Positions 25,992 through 33,676 of a stretch of 64,000 nucleotides of DNA are shown here, in pieces (the first letter of the stretch is position 1; the number at the start of each line of letters is the position of its first letter). Origin of the DNA: an uncultured Lachnospiraceae bacterium. GTDB taxonomy: Bacteria > Bacillota > Clostridia > Lachnospirales > Lachnospiraceae. The DNA is taken from the NCBI GenBank assembly GCA_947367855.1, contig CANBFE010000021.1, positions 1 through 64,000 of the forward strand. The letters are read 5' to 3'. Below the pieces are notes generated by a model. That model was not told the DNA's origin, searched no databases, and worked only from the letters and a program-made list of their open reading frames with translations. The translations under genes and the position numbers were made by a program.

Positions 25992-28952
25992 TTACTGCTC
26001 TGCTGTCGTCATTCCGAATTCCTGGCGTTTGCCTGTGATTTCCGCGTTGATATACTCTATGTACTCGTACATGGCTTCCCGGGGCTGCATTTTCTTGTCG
26101 TCCTCGGCCACAACCACGGTGTAGAAAGCATTGTTCACATTACGCCATGTGAAGTAACTGCCGGGCACCTGGCGGAAGCCTTTTACATTGGCAAGCTGTT
26201 CTTCCAGGGCCTCGTAGTCGTCCGACGGCCAGGGCAGATTGGCGAATGCTTCCACATTGGCGGTGGGATACCTGGCCGCCTCGCCCATGAGGCCTTCCAT
26301 CTCCTTGCCGTAGGCGGTCTGGGTCTCCTCGGACAGCCACCATTTCATGAATTCCCAGGATGCAGCCTTATCTTCGGAACCGTTCATCATCATGCAGGCA
26401 AGCCCGGTACTGGCGGACACATTGTTCACGGAACCGTCCTCCTGCACAACCCCCGGCAGCGTGGTAAAGCCCCACAGCCCCTTGATATCCGGCGCGGACA
26501 CCTCCAACACATTGTAAGTGGTATAGTCCGCTATGATAATGGGAGACTCTCCGGTGCGGAACCGCTGCTCCACACTGGTGGCACGGTCCAGTTTATAATC
26601 GGTGTAAAATTCACAATATGCCTTAAAGGCGTTGATGGCTTCCTCTGAATTCAGCGCCGAGGCCGATCCGTCCTCATTGTACAGCTCCCCGCCATACTGA
26701 TACAGGAGACTGGTAAAGGTCAGCTCCGAAGGCAGCATCCCCACGCTCATCTGGTTCTTGCTCAACTCCGAAATCACCACTTTCATGTCATCCCAGGTCT
26801 TGGGCACCTCCACTCCCAGTTCGTTGAGAATATCCTTCCGATAAAACATCATCTGGAAATTCTGGGTTTCCGGCAGTGCATACAGGGACCCCTCGAACCG
26901 GTACTGGGAAAGGGCACTTTCCCGGAAACGTGCTGCAATCTCCTCCCAGTCCGGGAAGTTAGTCAGGTCTACCGCCGCGCTGCGCAGCCCGTAGTTTACC
27001 GGCAAATCGTTGGAGGAGCCTGTGGTTCCTGTTGCGGAGGTAGCCACGGAGCCTCCGGAATTGGCCACCTGCAGCGCCACATCCGGTCCCTGCCCCGCCA
27101 GGGAAGCCTGCAGCAGGGTGTTCATGTCCACCAACATCACGTTTACATTGATATTTTTCCTGGGGGTAAAGGTTTCGTCCACCAGGGATTTTATCACATT
27201 CGCCTGGTCCCGTCCGCTGCCCACCCACACGGTAATGGTGGGGCTGTCCCCGCCTTCCTCTGCAATGTTTCCGATGGCATTGTAATCTACGATAAAGGAA
27301 TAATAAAGCTTCTTAAATTCATGTCCCAGTTTGCTGAAGAAGGAATCCTTCACCTTTGGCGTATCCTGATCCGGAGACAGAATATACAGGGCGTCCAACT
27401 GCAGCGGCTGTGACTGGGCATTGGTAATCCAGGTTCCCAGGGCGCTTACATTGGTTTTGAAATCCCCCACCATCCTGGTAACCTTCTCCACATCCTCCAG
27501 GATATCTTCCAACTGATCCCGCATGGTGATGATGACATTTTCCTCGCTGCCCCGGACATTCAGCTCTTCCAGGCTGATAAGGATGCCGTCCAGATCTCCC
27601 TTGATCTCCGCAAGGCTCTCGCCCAGGCCCGGCAGTCGCTTCTCAATCTGGTAATCCCGGTACTCGTCCGGGGAAACGCCTGTAATCCGGATGATATTGC
27701 GGTACACCGCATTCAGCTTGATTACCGTATTCTGCACATCGCTCACCACCCGGGCAAAATCTCCCAGAACCGCCTGCATCCGCAGGGTGTGGTGTCCGGC
27801 TGTGAGATAAAACCGGTAAGGTTCTCCCGCCTCATCCGACAGCTTCATCATTTCCCAGTCGGAATGGTAGGTGAAACCGTAATGACTCATCTCGCTGAAA
27901 GGCACTTCTCCGTCCAGGAGAATTTTCCGGGAGACATAGATTCCTTTCACGAAATTTTGCTTTGCGTGAAGGGCGATATGATAGAAACCGTCCTGCTCCA
28001 CATCAAATTCCCACTCAATCCACTGCCCCGTATGACTCCAGCTGTTGCCGCCGATGGTATTGTTTTTCAATGCCCTGGCGCTGTAGGGATAAACCGACGG
28101 TGAGGACTGGTCCTGGGTTGGATAAAGCATACTGGAAGATTTCTTCTCCGCGTATTCCGCCTGAATCTCCACAAGCTTTCCTGAAGTATCCTTGGCCCCT
28201 TCGGAAAACCACGCCTTGTACTGTTCCTGATAATCCAACGGCGCCTTCCGGTTCCTTAAGGTTATCGCCCCCAGTACCATGGGCTCTCTCTGGGAGACCA
28301 CCGTGATGGTATGCTTTCCCGGCGTCAGGTACAGACTCAAAGGCTCCACCACATAGCCTTCCGCGTCGTAAAGCTGACTCTCCACCCATTCCGGCGCCTC
28401 CACCTGGGTGGGCTTCAGGTCATTTCCCTGATTGTCAGAGGCCCATTCGCTGACCGAATTGGTCCATACCCTGGAAAACTCGATTTCCGACAGCTGCTTG
28501 TACGGAAGCTCTCCGTCCAGGAAAAACGCCCTCTGAATGGAGGAACCGTTTCCTTCTACCGGATAGTAGGTCAGAGACAGCTGATACATCCCCTCGGTGC
28601 GGATGTCCACCTCATACTCCACCATCCCCGTGTCATGGGTCAGAACCGATGTACCCGCCCTGCCTTCGTAATCCGTCAGGACTTCCGGTTCTTCCCTGCC
28701 CTCGAACCGCACAAAGTCGCCGCCCTCCAGGACATACACATCCTCCGGGTAGACGCTTCCCTGATGCTGCTCCTGATATTCCCTGAAATCCTGGTACTCG
28801 GCCGTATAGTTCAGCACGTCCTTATACCCCTCCAGAGACTGCTCCGTCCGGGCCTGCGCCTTCAGGGTTCCATAGCCTCCCGGGCAGACAACGGACAGAG
28901 CCATGCAGACAGTAAGAAGACCGGTCAGGCCCTTTTTCCACCGTTTCTTCAT
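25992..28952 (-). CDS. Giant solute-binding protein fused to two carbohydrate-binding-like modules
   Basis: 986 residues, about twice the usual CUT1 binding protein. ATG 28952 follows AAAGGAGGAG. A signal peptide (1-36, no lipobox Cys seen) precedes two beta-sandwich modules of CBM/discoidin style. The first covers about 60-240 (VDIRTEGMYQLSLTYYPVEG, LYLTPGKHTITVVSQ), the second about 260-420 (WEFDVEQDGFYHIALHAKQN, FYLTAGHHTLRMQAV). A helical segment (about 430-515) includes MRDQLEDILEDVEKVTRMVG. From about 580 a binding-protein fold begins (ITVWVGSGRDQANVIKSLVD; GQGPDVALQVAN; ALPETQNFQMMFYRKDILNE). The modules could hold polymer or long oligosaccharide near the permeases. The ligand is unknown; mannan-related is inferred. 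Confidence 0.88.
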   Translation of the reverse strand: MKKRWKKGLTGLLTVCMALSVVCPGGYGTLKAQARTEQSLEGYKDVLNYTAEYQDFREYQEQHQGSVYPEDVYVLEGGDFVRFEGREEPEVLTDYEGRAGTSVLTHDTGMVEYEVDIRTEGMYQLSLTYYPVEGNGSSIQRAFFLDGELPYKQLSEIEFSRVWTNSVSEWASDNQGNDLKPTQVEAPEWVESQLYDAEGYVVEPLSLYLTPGKHTITVVSQREPMVLGAITLRNRKAPLDYQEQYKAWFSEGAKDTSGKLVEIQAEYAEKKSSSMLYPTQDQSSPSVYPYSARALKNNTIGGNSWSHTGQWIEWEFDVEQDGFYHIALHAKQNFVKGIYVSRKILLDGEVPFSEMSHYGFTYHSDWEMMKLSDEAGEPYRFYLTAGHHTLRMQAVLGDFARVVSDVQNTVIKLNAVYRNIIRITGVSPDEYRDYQIEKRLPGLGESLAEIKGDLDGILISLEELNVRGSEENVIITMRDQLEDILEDVEKVTRMVGDFKTNVSALGTWITNAQSQPLQLDALYILSPDQDTPKVKDSFFSKLGHEFKKLYYSFIVDYNAIGNIAEEGGDSPTITVWVGSGRDQANVIKSLVDETFTPRKNINVNVMLVDMNTLLQASLAGQGPDVALQVANSGGSVATSATGTTGSSNDLPVNYGLRSAAVDLTNFPDWEEIAARFRESALSQYRFEGSLYALPETQNFQMMFYRKDILNELGVEVPKTWDDMKVVISELSKNQMSVGMLPSELTFTSLLYQYGGELYNEDGSASALNSEEAINAFKAYCEFYTDYKLDRATSVEQRFRTGESPIIIADYTTYNVLEVSAPDIKGLWGFTTLPGVVQEDGSVNNVSASTGLACMMMNGSEDKAASWEFMKWWLSEETQTAYGKEMEGLMGEAARYPTANVEAFANLPWPSDDYEALEEQLANVKGFRQVPGSYFTWRNVNNAFYTVVVAEDDKKMQPREAMYEYIEYINAEITGKRQEFGMTTAEQ

Positions 28953-28975
28953 CCATCTCTCCTCCTTTTATTGAC

Positions 28976-28989
28976 ATTAAATATTTAAT
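28976..28989. promoter_or_regulatory. Palindrome between promoter and fused binding-protein gene (operator candidate)
   Basis: ATTAAATATTTAAT is a perfect 14-bp palindrome 20 bp downstream of the -10. A similar CTTAAATATTAAT lies just downstream of the -10 of the nearby LacI gene (31255-31267). The shared position suggests a common operator for that LacI regulator. Confidence 0.4.
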
Positions 28990-29009
28990 TAATATTTTAG
29001 ATTAATTTA

Positions 29010-29038
29010 ATTATATTCTTAATTAATAAATTCGTCAA
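29010..29038 (-). promoter_or_regulatory. Main promoter of the transporter/DUF5696 operon
   Basis: Minus strand TTGACG (29033-29038), a 17-bp AT-rich spacer and perfect TATAAT (29010-29015), about 58 bp before the ATG at 28952. It is the only strong promoter seen for the run of genes down to 15046. Confidence 0.8.
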
Positions 29039-29168
29039 TACCAAAGTGTAATTTTGACACTTTATACAAATAGCGGTTATCCATTTCATAAAAAAGCTTG
29101 ATTTTTTGTCTATTATAACTATAATGGGTAAGTTTTGATAGGGTTATAGAAGTTTAACAGGAAACCTT

Positions 29169-29186
29169 AAGTTAATCAATTAACTT
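29169..29186. promoter_or_regulatory. 18-bp inverted repeat upstream of the operon promoter
   Basis: AAGTTAAT-CA-ATTAACTT is a perfect inverted repeat about 130 bp upstream of the -35. It could be a second regulator site. The rest of 28953-29373 is AT-rich with no gene. Confidence 0.4.
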
Positions 29187-29373
29187 TATTTTAAGCTTTT
29201 AATCTCCATAAAAGCAGGTATAGAGTCCATATTTATACAAAAAGTTATATTTGAATGCTTATAAAATCGAAGGAAAAGCAAAATCAGATAAAGTGAATCG
29301 GAACAGGCATTGTAAAGCTTCCGAAACGCCAGAGACCGACAAGCAAGTCGGGGAGATCTTACCCCTGCTCGCC

Positions 29374-29452
29374 GCACGGCCCCTGCACCGCTTTAGCGGC
29401 AAACTTCCAGGTGCAAGGATGCGCACCTTGTGCACGGGCCTGCGCATATAGC
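29374..29452. repeat. Interspersed structured repeat, copy 1
   Basis: It contains GCACCGCTTTAGCGGC (hairpin), then AAACTTCCAGGTGC, a second hairpin (AGGTGC/GCGCACCT) and the end CACGGGCCTGCGCATA. It matches the copy at 33585-33664 over about 75 bp with compensating changes in the stems. Short open frames across it are not convincing genes. Confidence 0.7.
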
Positions 29453-29535
29453 AGAAAAAGAGCATGAGACGTTTCTGCCCCATGCCCTTATCGTACCGCT
29501 CTAAAAACATCTCCCTTTTCGGAAAAGTGTTTCCA

Positions 29536-30171
29536 TCAGCTACTCCACAGACCGGAATTTTTAGATATTGTTATATATGTATTTCTGTAAAACGGCATTT
29601 TCAGCATACTTGTATTCCATAGTTTTTTAAACTCTTTTACGAGTATTTTTCTGTTGTAATATTGCTCATTGGAATTAACAAAATCCGCTAAAGATTCAGC
29701 AATAAAAATATATTGTTCATCATAACCAACAACAGGCACAAAATGTAAGTAGTTTTTATCCGTCTGTATCCGTATCATCACAATTACAGGATTTCCTCTG
29801 CTGACTTCATTTTTTAGTGCAGCGATATTTCCGGCGCAATACTTGACGTTAAAGCCATATTGGGAAAGTAAATTCAGTATCCCTCTTGGGTACACACATC
29901 CATCTTTCTTTTTATTGGGAATGACCTCATATAAGTTATCACCATGTTCTTCAATATCCCAATGCCTCAAAATATAGGCTGATGAAAATGCAGCACATTG
30001 GTATCCGTTTTGCAAGTCTATTCTGTTTGCTTTTGTAATAACAACCTCCTTTTTCCTGCATTTTATTGAAAAATGAAAGTGTAATCCACCCATTAGGAAG
30101 ATATCTGCAATTGTTATAATTATCACAGTATTTACTAACGTTGAAAGCAATATCACTATATCTATTTTCAT
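29536..30171 (-). CDS. C39-like papain-fold peptidase with N-terminal membrane helix
   Basis: 211 residues. ATG 30171 overlaps the LacI stop (ATGA), so translation is coupled. An N-terminal hydrophobic helix (5-30) is followed by a C39-type domain. The Gln/Cys motif is NGYQCAAFSSAYILRHW (Cys near 58), the His motif NYLHFVPVVGYD (near 138), and an acidic residue follows in FIAESL. This is the C39_2 layout of papain-like peptidases that cut double-glycine leaders or related peptides. It has no ABC domain. Codon use is more AT-rich than its neighbours. Whether it acts on a peptide or on the regulator is unknown; the catalytic assignment is by motif only. Confidence 0.75.
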   Translation of the reverse strand: MKIDIVILLSTLVNTVIIITIADIFLMGGLHFHFSIKCRKKEVVITKANRIDLQNGYQCAAFSSAYILRHWDIEEHGDNLYEVIPNKKKDGCVYPRGILNLLSQYGFNVKYCAGNIAALKNEVSRGNPVIVMIRIQTDKNYLHFVPVVGYDEQYIFIAESLADFVNSNEQYYNRKILVKEFKKLWNTSMLKMPFYRNTYITISKNSGLWSS

Positions 30172-31175
30172 ACTGCCTGCCCCTGCCCCGGGGGCCGCAC
30201 ACTGTCCTTCTCCACGATATGTCCCGCCACCAGGTCCATTCGTTTCATGGCTTCCGGGTCCTCCATCCGCTTCAGAATCTTTTTCAAAGCCACCTGGGCC
30301 AGGCCCTTCATATCCACCTCATAAGTGGTAATCCTGCGGTCCGGCAGTCCGGGATACAGATAATTGTCAAAGCCCACCACGGTTACATCCTCCGGCACCT
30401 TATGGCCCTGCCGTTCCAGTTCCTCAATCAGTTTGATGGCCACCAGGTCACAGTTGCAGACAAATGCCTCCGGCAGTTCCTCCGGCAGGGTGAGAAATAT
30501 CTCCCCGGCCTCGTCCCGGTCCTCCATTCGCCACTCCTCCGGCAGCGTCAGCCCATGCTCCAACAGCACTCTCTGGAAACCGCAGAACCTGTCCATGATA
30601 CTGCTTGTGGCATGAATGGAACCCACGTAAGCCATGCGGCGGAACCCCTTCTCATAGAGATATTCCGTCACCATGTACATGCCGTAAAAGCCGTCCGTCA
30701 CCACTGCGTCCTCGGAAATTTCCTTATAATAAAAGTCCAGGTAAATAATAGGAATCTTCACACAGCTCCTCAGGAAATCAATATACTGTCTGCTAAGCTC
30801 CCCCATAACCACCAGACCCTCCACTGCATTTTCCCCCACAAAATTAGGCAGCCGCAGCCCTTCTTCCGCCTCATGTTTCAGAATCTCCGCCGTCACCATG
30901 CAGTTCCTGTTAGGAGCATCTAACGCCATTTCCATATACAGCTTCCAATAAAAGGTAGTGTAATCCGCAAGCCATTTTTCCGAGATTACCACCCCCACAT
31001 GCCGCAGACTGGTATTCTTCCGCTGATCCTGAAAATACCCCATCTCCCTTGCCGCATTCAGGATTTTCTCCCGCACTGCGTCGCTGACCCCCTTCTGCCC
31101 CGTAAGCGCATTATGCACGGTCACCGCACTCACGCCCACATGGCACGCTATATCCTGCATCCTTACCTTCGCCAT
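30168..31175 (-). CDS. LacI-family transcriptional regulator (1)
   Basis: 335 residues, ATG 31175 behind TTAGGAGGAGT. The N-terminal helix-turn-helix (VRMQDIACHVGVSAVTVHNA; SDAVREKILNAAREMGYFQ) is followed by a periplasmic-binding-like effector domain (HVGVVISEKWLADYTTFYWK; VVMGELSRQYIDFLRSCVKI; VVGFDNYLYPGLPDRRITTY). It probably senses a sugar and controls the transporter operon that starts 1.2 kb downstream on the same strand, and itself. The effector is inferred to be a mannooligosaccharide. A consensus promoter lies at 31271-31299. Confidence 0.9.
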   Translation of the reverse strand: MAKVRMQDIACHVGVSAVTVHNALTGQKGVSDAVREKILNAAREMGYFQDQRKNTSLRHVGVVISEKWLADYTTFYWKLYMEMALDAPNRNCMVTAEILKHEAEEGLRLPNFVGENAVEGLVVMGELSRQYIDFLRSCVKIPIIYLDFYYKEISEDAVVTDGFYGMYMVTEYLYEKGFRRMAYVGSIHATSSIMDRFCGFQRVLLEHGLTLPEEWRMEDRDEAGEIFLTLPEELPEAFVCNCDLVAIKLIEELERQGHKVPEDVTVVGFDNYLYPGLPDRRITTYEVDMKGLAQVALKKILKRMEDPEAMKRMDLVAGHIVEKDSVRPPGQGQAV

Positions 31176-31270
31176 ACTCCTCCTAACCCGAAACCATAGT
31201 AACCGGAGGTGCCCCTGATTCCGTCACCTGCCGCTGCTGTTCCTTAAAATACATATTAATATTTAAGTAG

Positions 31271-31299
31271 ATTATAGCCACAGAGCAGATGCTTGTCAA
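31271..31299 (-). promoter_or_regulatory. Consensus promoter of the LacI(1) gene
   Basis: Minus strand TTGACA (31294-31299), a 17-bp spacer and TATAAT (31271-31276): both hexamers perfect. CTTAAATATTAAT at 31255-31267 lies right after it and may be an autoregulatory operator. Confidence 0.8.
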
Positions 31300-31406
31300 T
31301 CAGTTTAAATGCCCCTATAAGAGGTTTCACCGACTTGCGCCCGGAATTATGAAGGTAATCCATTCCGGCCCCGGCCGGTGCAGACTTCTTGATTGGGGGC
31401 GATTTT

Positions 31407-31712
31407 TTGAAACCTTATAATTCCGACGGGCATTCCGTCTACCAGGATCGTGTCCTGGCACAGCTTCGTAAATACTATCCAGATGCTGTCTCATCCCTGC
31501 CTGCTTCCACATGGGCGGTTATGGAAAAATTCTGGAACCTCGACCTCTCTAACATGGACTCCCTGACGGCTGACCGTTATTCCGATTTCGGCCCTGCTCC
31601 GAGGCTTCCCTCCGACATGCTCCGCTCCATCCTGCTTTCTGTGGAGCTCAAGGTCACTTATAGCAAAAAACACTTTTCAACTGCATATTTTCAGGCTATA
31701 ATACCTACATAG
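31407..31712 (+). pseudogene. Transposase N-terminal fragment
   Basis: About 101 residues from a TTG at 31407 (behind GGGGGCG). It contains DGHSVYQDRVLAQLRKYYPD, FWNLDLSNMDSLTADRYSDF and RLPSDMLRSILLSVELKVT, which I read as the N-terminal domain of a large IS transposase. No catalytic DDE core follows; the frame ends in unrelated residues after VELKVTYSK. It is a truncated mobile-element remnant. Confidence 0.6.
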
Positions 31713-31791
31713 CCTTGGTATACTATTTACACATCCCCTTGATATAGGAATAGGACTCAGAAGTAACGCACACAGAAAGGAATCGAACATT

Positions 31792-32583
31792 TTGCAGACA
31801 AGTACAGAACAGCAGTCACTTATTCAACAGATGAATGTTATAGATGATATGTTTTTCCAAAAAATCGCAGAAGACAAAGATGTCTGTGAAGAAATACTAC
31901 GAATTATCCTCCAAAAACCAAAGCTGAGAGTAATCGAGTCACAGACACAGCGTTTCCTCCGTAATATTGGAGCACATTCCGCGATACTTGATCTGCTTTG
32001 CGAGGATGAGAATGGTGCCCGGATTAACGTGGAGATGCAAAAGTCCGATGATGATGACCATGTACGGCGTGTCCGATTCAACAGTTCTAACATCGACACG
32101 ACTTTTTCAGAAAAAGGACTGGATTATAAAGATTTCCCTGATATCTATGTGATATTTATCTCCAAGTTCGATGTGTTTCAGGAAAACAAAACAATCTACC
32201 ATTTGGAAACTATCATTAAGGAGACCGGGACATCTGTTGATGATGGAATACATCGGATATTTGTAAACTGTACTGTAGATGACGGATCCGATATTGCTGA
32301 ATTGATGCAATATTTCAAAAACAGCATAGGTCAAAACAGTAAGTTTCCCAAGCTGTCAAATCGGGTGAAATATTTCAAGGAATCAAAGGAAGGAGCTGAC
32401 GCTATGACACAGATTATTGAAGAGTATGCAAGCAAAAAGGTTCTTGAGCGGGATAAGGAAACCGCAAAATCACTTTTACAGAACGGAGTACCTGCAGATG
32501 TGGTAATAAAATCCATCCCGACTATTTCAATGGAGTTTATCGAAAAATTACACAGACAGCTCGCAACAGTAGAAAAGCAATGA
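31792..32583 (+). CDS. PD-(D/E)XK nuclease family protein (Rpn/transposase-like)
   Basis: 263 residues. I keep the TTG at 31792 because AAAGGA lies 10 bases upstream; the ATG at 31831 has no ribosome site. The core has VIDDMFFQKIAEDKDVCEEI, IGAHSAILDLLCEDENGARI and NVEMQK, i.e. the D...ExQ form of the PD-(D/E)XK fold found in Rpn-type recombination-promoting nucleases. The C-terminal helix region (EEYASKKVLERDKETAKSLL) is also typical. Such genes are mobile and frequent in Lachnospiraceae. It lies between mobile-element fragments. Confidence 0.85.
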   Translation: MQTSTEQQSLIQQMNVIDDMFFQKIAEDKDVCEEILRIILQKPKLRVIESQTQRFLRNIGAHSAILDLLCEDENGARINVEMQKSDDDDHVRRVRFNSSNIDTTFSEKGLDYKDFPDIYVIFISKFDVFQENKTIYHLETIIKETGTSVDDGIHRIFVNCTVDDGSDIAELMQYFKNSIGQNSKFPKLSNRVKYFKESKEGADAMTQIIEEYASKKVLERDKETAKSLLQNGVPADVVIKSIPTISMEFIEKLHRQLATVEKQ

Positions 32584-32761
32584 ATTCCTGCGTTTTAAGA
32601 ATTCGATTTTATCTTCATTAATAATCGGGCAGGAGGCTACCCATTAGTTGAGTAGCCGACCTTCCACACCACTTATCCCGACTTTTCCATTATTCCGAAA
32701 TATCCAATCCAAAGTTACATTTATAAGGAATCTATATCAAAAAGTCGGGATAATTATTGTC

Positions 32762-33010
32762 TTACTTTAAGCAGTAGAGCCGCTTCAAGAGTTCTTCATC
32801 ATCTTCCCATTCAATGTCGAATTCATTTGAATATAACGGATTTATATCGGATGTTGCTTTGTCAATAGCTTCTTTTTTCATTGTTGTATCAGCATTAGCA
32901 TAGAACTTTCTGGTTGTATCGATCCTTGCATGCCCAAGCCATTCTGCTATCAGTGGAAGCGGCATTCCATTCCGGTAAAGGTGCATGGAACGCGAATGGC
33001 GCCTCAGTAA
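32762..33010 (-). pseudogene. Tyrosine recombinase C-terminal fragment
   Basis: The frame reads LLRRHSRSMHLYRNGMPLPL, then IAEWLGHARIDTTRKFYANA. It holds the HxR box, the LGH motif and the catalytic Tyr (KFYANAD) of an integrase. The N-terminal domains and the first catalytic Arg are missing: homology stops near 33010 where an unrelated plus-strand gene begins. The largest ATG frame inside starts at 32986 (74 residues). Confidence 0.7.
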
Positions 33011-33027
33011 TTGAAGAAAGCATAATA

Positions 33028-33342
33028 ATGCGCGGAACCATTTACAGCAAATCCGGTTCTAAAAGATGTGTTATGACAAATAAATCGGGCAGCGAAATCT
33101 GCTCTTTTACTGTCCATGGCACCTTTTCTGTAAATCCTGGTGTCAGTTCATCCTGCACAGCTGCATCCTACAGCATCAGTATTGCAGAGTCAACATGGGA
33201 AAATGATTCTGCCTCAGCCTACTGCTCTGGAAATCAGGCTATCGGCAACGCGACTTTCATCAAGAAACTGCTTTCTATAACCATTGATTCCAAAAGCTGC
33301 AATGTTGTACTGACTTGCGACAGCAAAGGAAACCTTTCTTGA
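33028..33342 (+). CDS. Hypothetical Ser/Cys-rich protein, possibly truncated
   Basis: 104 residues from ATG 33028 (MRGTIYSKSGSKRCVMTNKS). It is rich in Ser, Thr, Asn and Cys, with beta-like strands (EICSFTVHGTFSVNPGVSSS; SCNVVLTCDSKGNL) and no membrane helix, so it resembles the C-terminal part of an extracellular protein. The open frame runs back to 32914, but that part overlaps the integrase fragment and reads as noise. A good terminator follows. I do not recognise the family. It may be a remnant whose 5' end was lost at the junction near 33010. Confidence 0.4.
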   Translation: MRGTIYSKSGSKRCVMTNKSGSEICSFTVHGTFSVNPGVSSSCTAASYSISIAESTWENDSASAYCSGNQAIGNATFIKKLLSITIDSKSCNVVLTCDSKGNLS

Positions 33343-33407
33343 ACTACACAATATTTTGATCAACCTTCCAATTTATATATAATAGCTTCCTCCAAAGTTA
33401 TTTCTCT

Positions 33408-33438
33408 GCCTGTCCTCTTCCAGGACAGGCATTTTGTT
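33408..33438 (+). terminator. Intrinsic terminator
   Basis: GCCTGTCCT-CTTCC-AGGACAGGC forms a perfect 9-bp stem followed by ATTTTGTT. It ends the plus-strand gene at 33028-33342. The rest of 33343-33584 shows no gene. Confidence 0.75.
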
Positions 33439-33584
33439 ATATCTCCTTTTCAACTGAGCAGATAAAAATAAACAATTATAAACACATATTAACTCTGAAT
33501 ACCCGTAAACTGTAGACAATCCGTATCCCTGACAAAAAGGGCAGCTTTTTACAACCTAAAATCCCGAAATAAATTATACATATG

Positions 33585-33664
33585 TCGCTGCCCGGCCCGC
33601 GCGCCGCTTTCGCGGCAAACTTCCAGGTGCGAATAGCCGCACTTTGTACACGGGCCTGCGCATA
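33585..33664. repeat. Interspersed structured repeat, copy 2
   Basis: It carries GCGCCGCTTTCGCGGC, the shared 19-base block around AAACTTCCAGGTGC, and the end ACACGGGCCTGCGCATA. It matches the 29374-29452 copy. The stem bases differ but pairing is kept. The end lies about 12 bp from the stop of the esterase gene. Confidence 0.7.
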
Positions 33665-33676
33665 ACAAGAGCACTG

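Noticed and set aside
29186..29510. Short open frames downstream of the C39 gene
   Set aside because: They cross the structured repeat, differ in every frame and lack ribosome sites.
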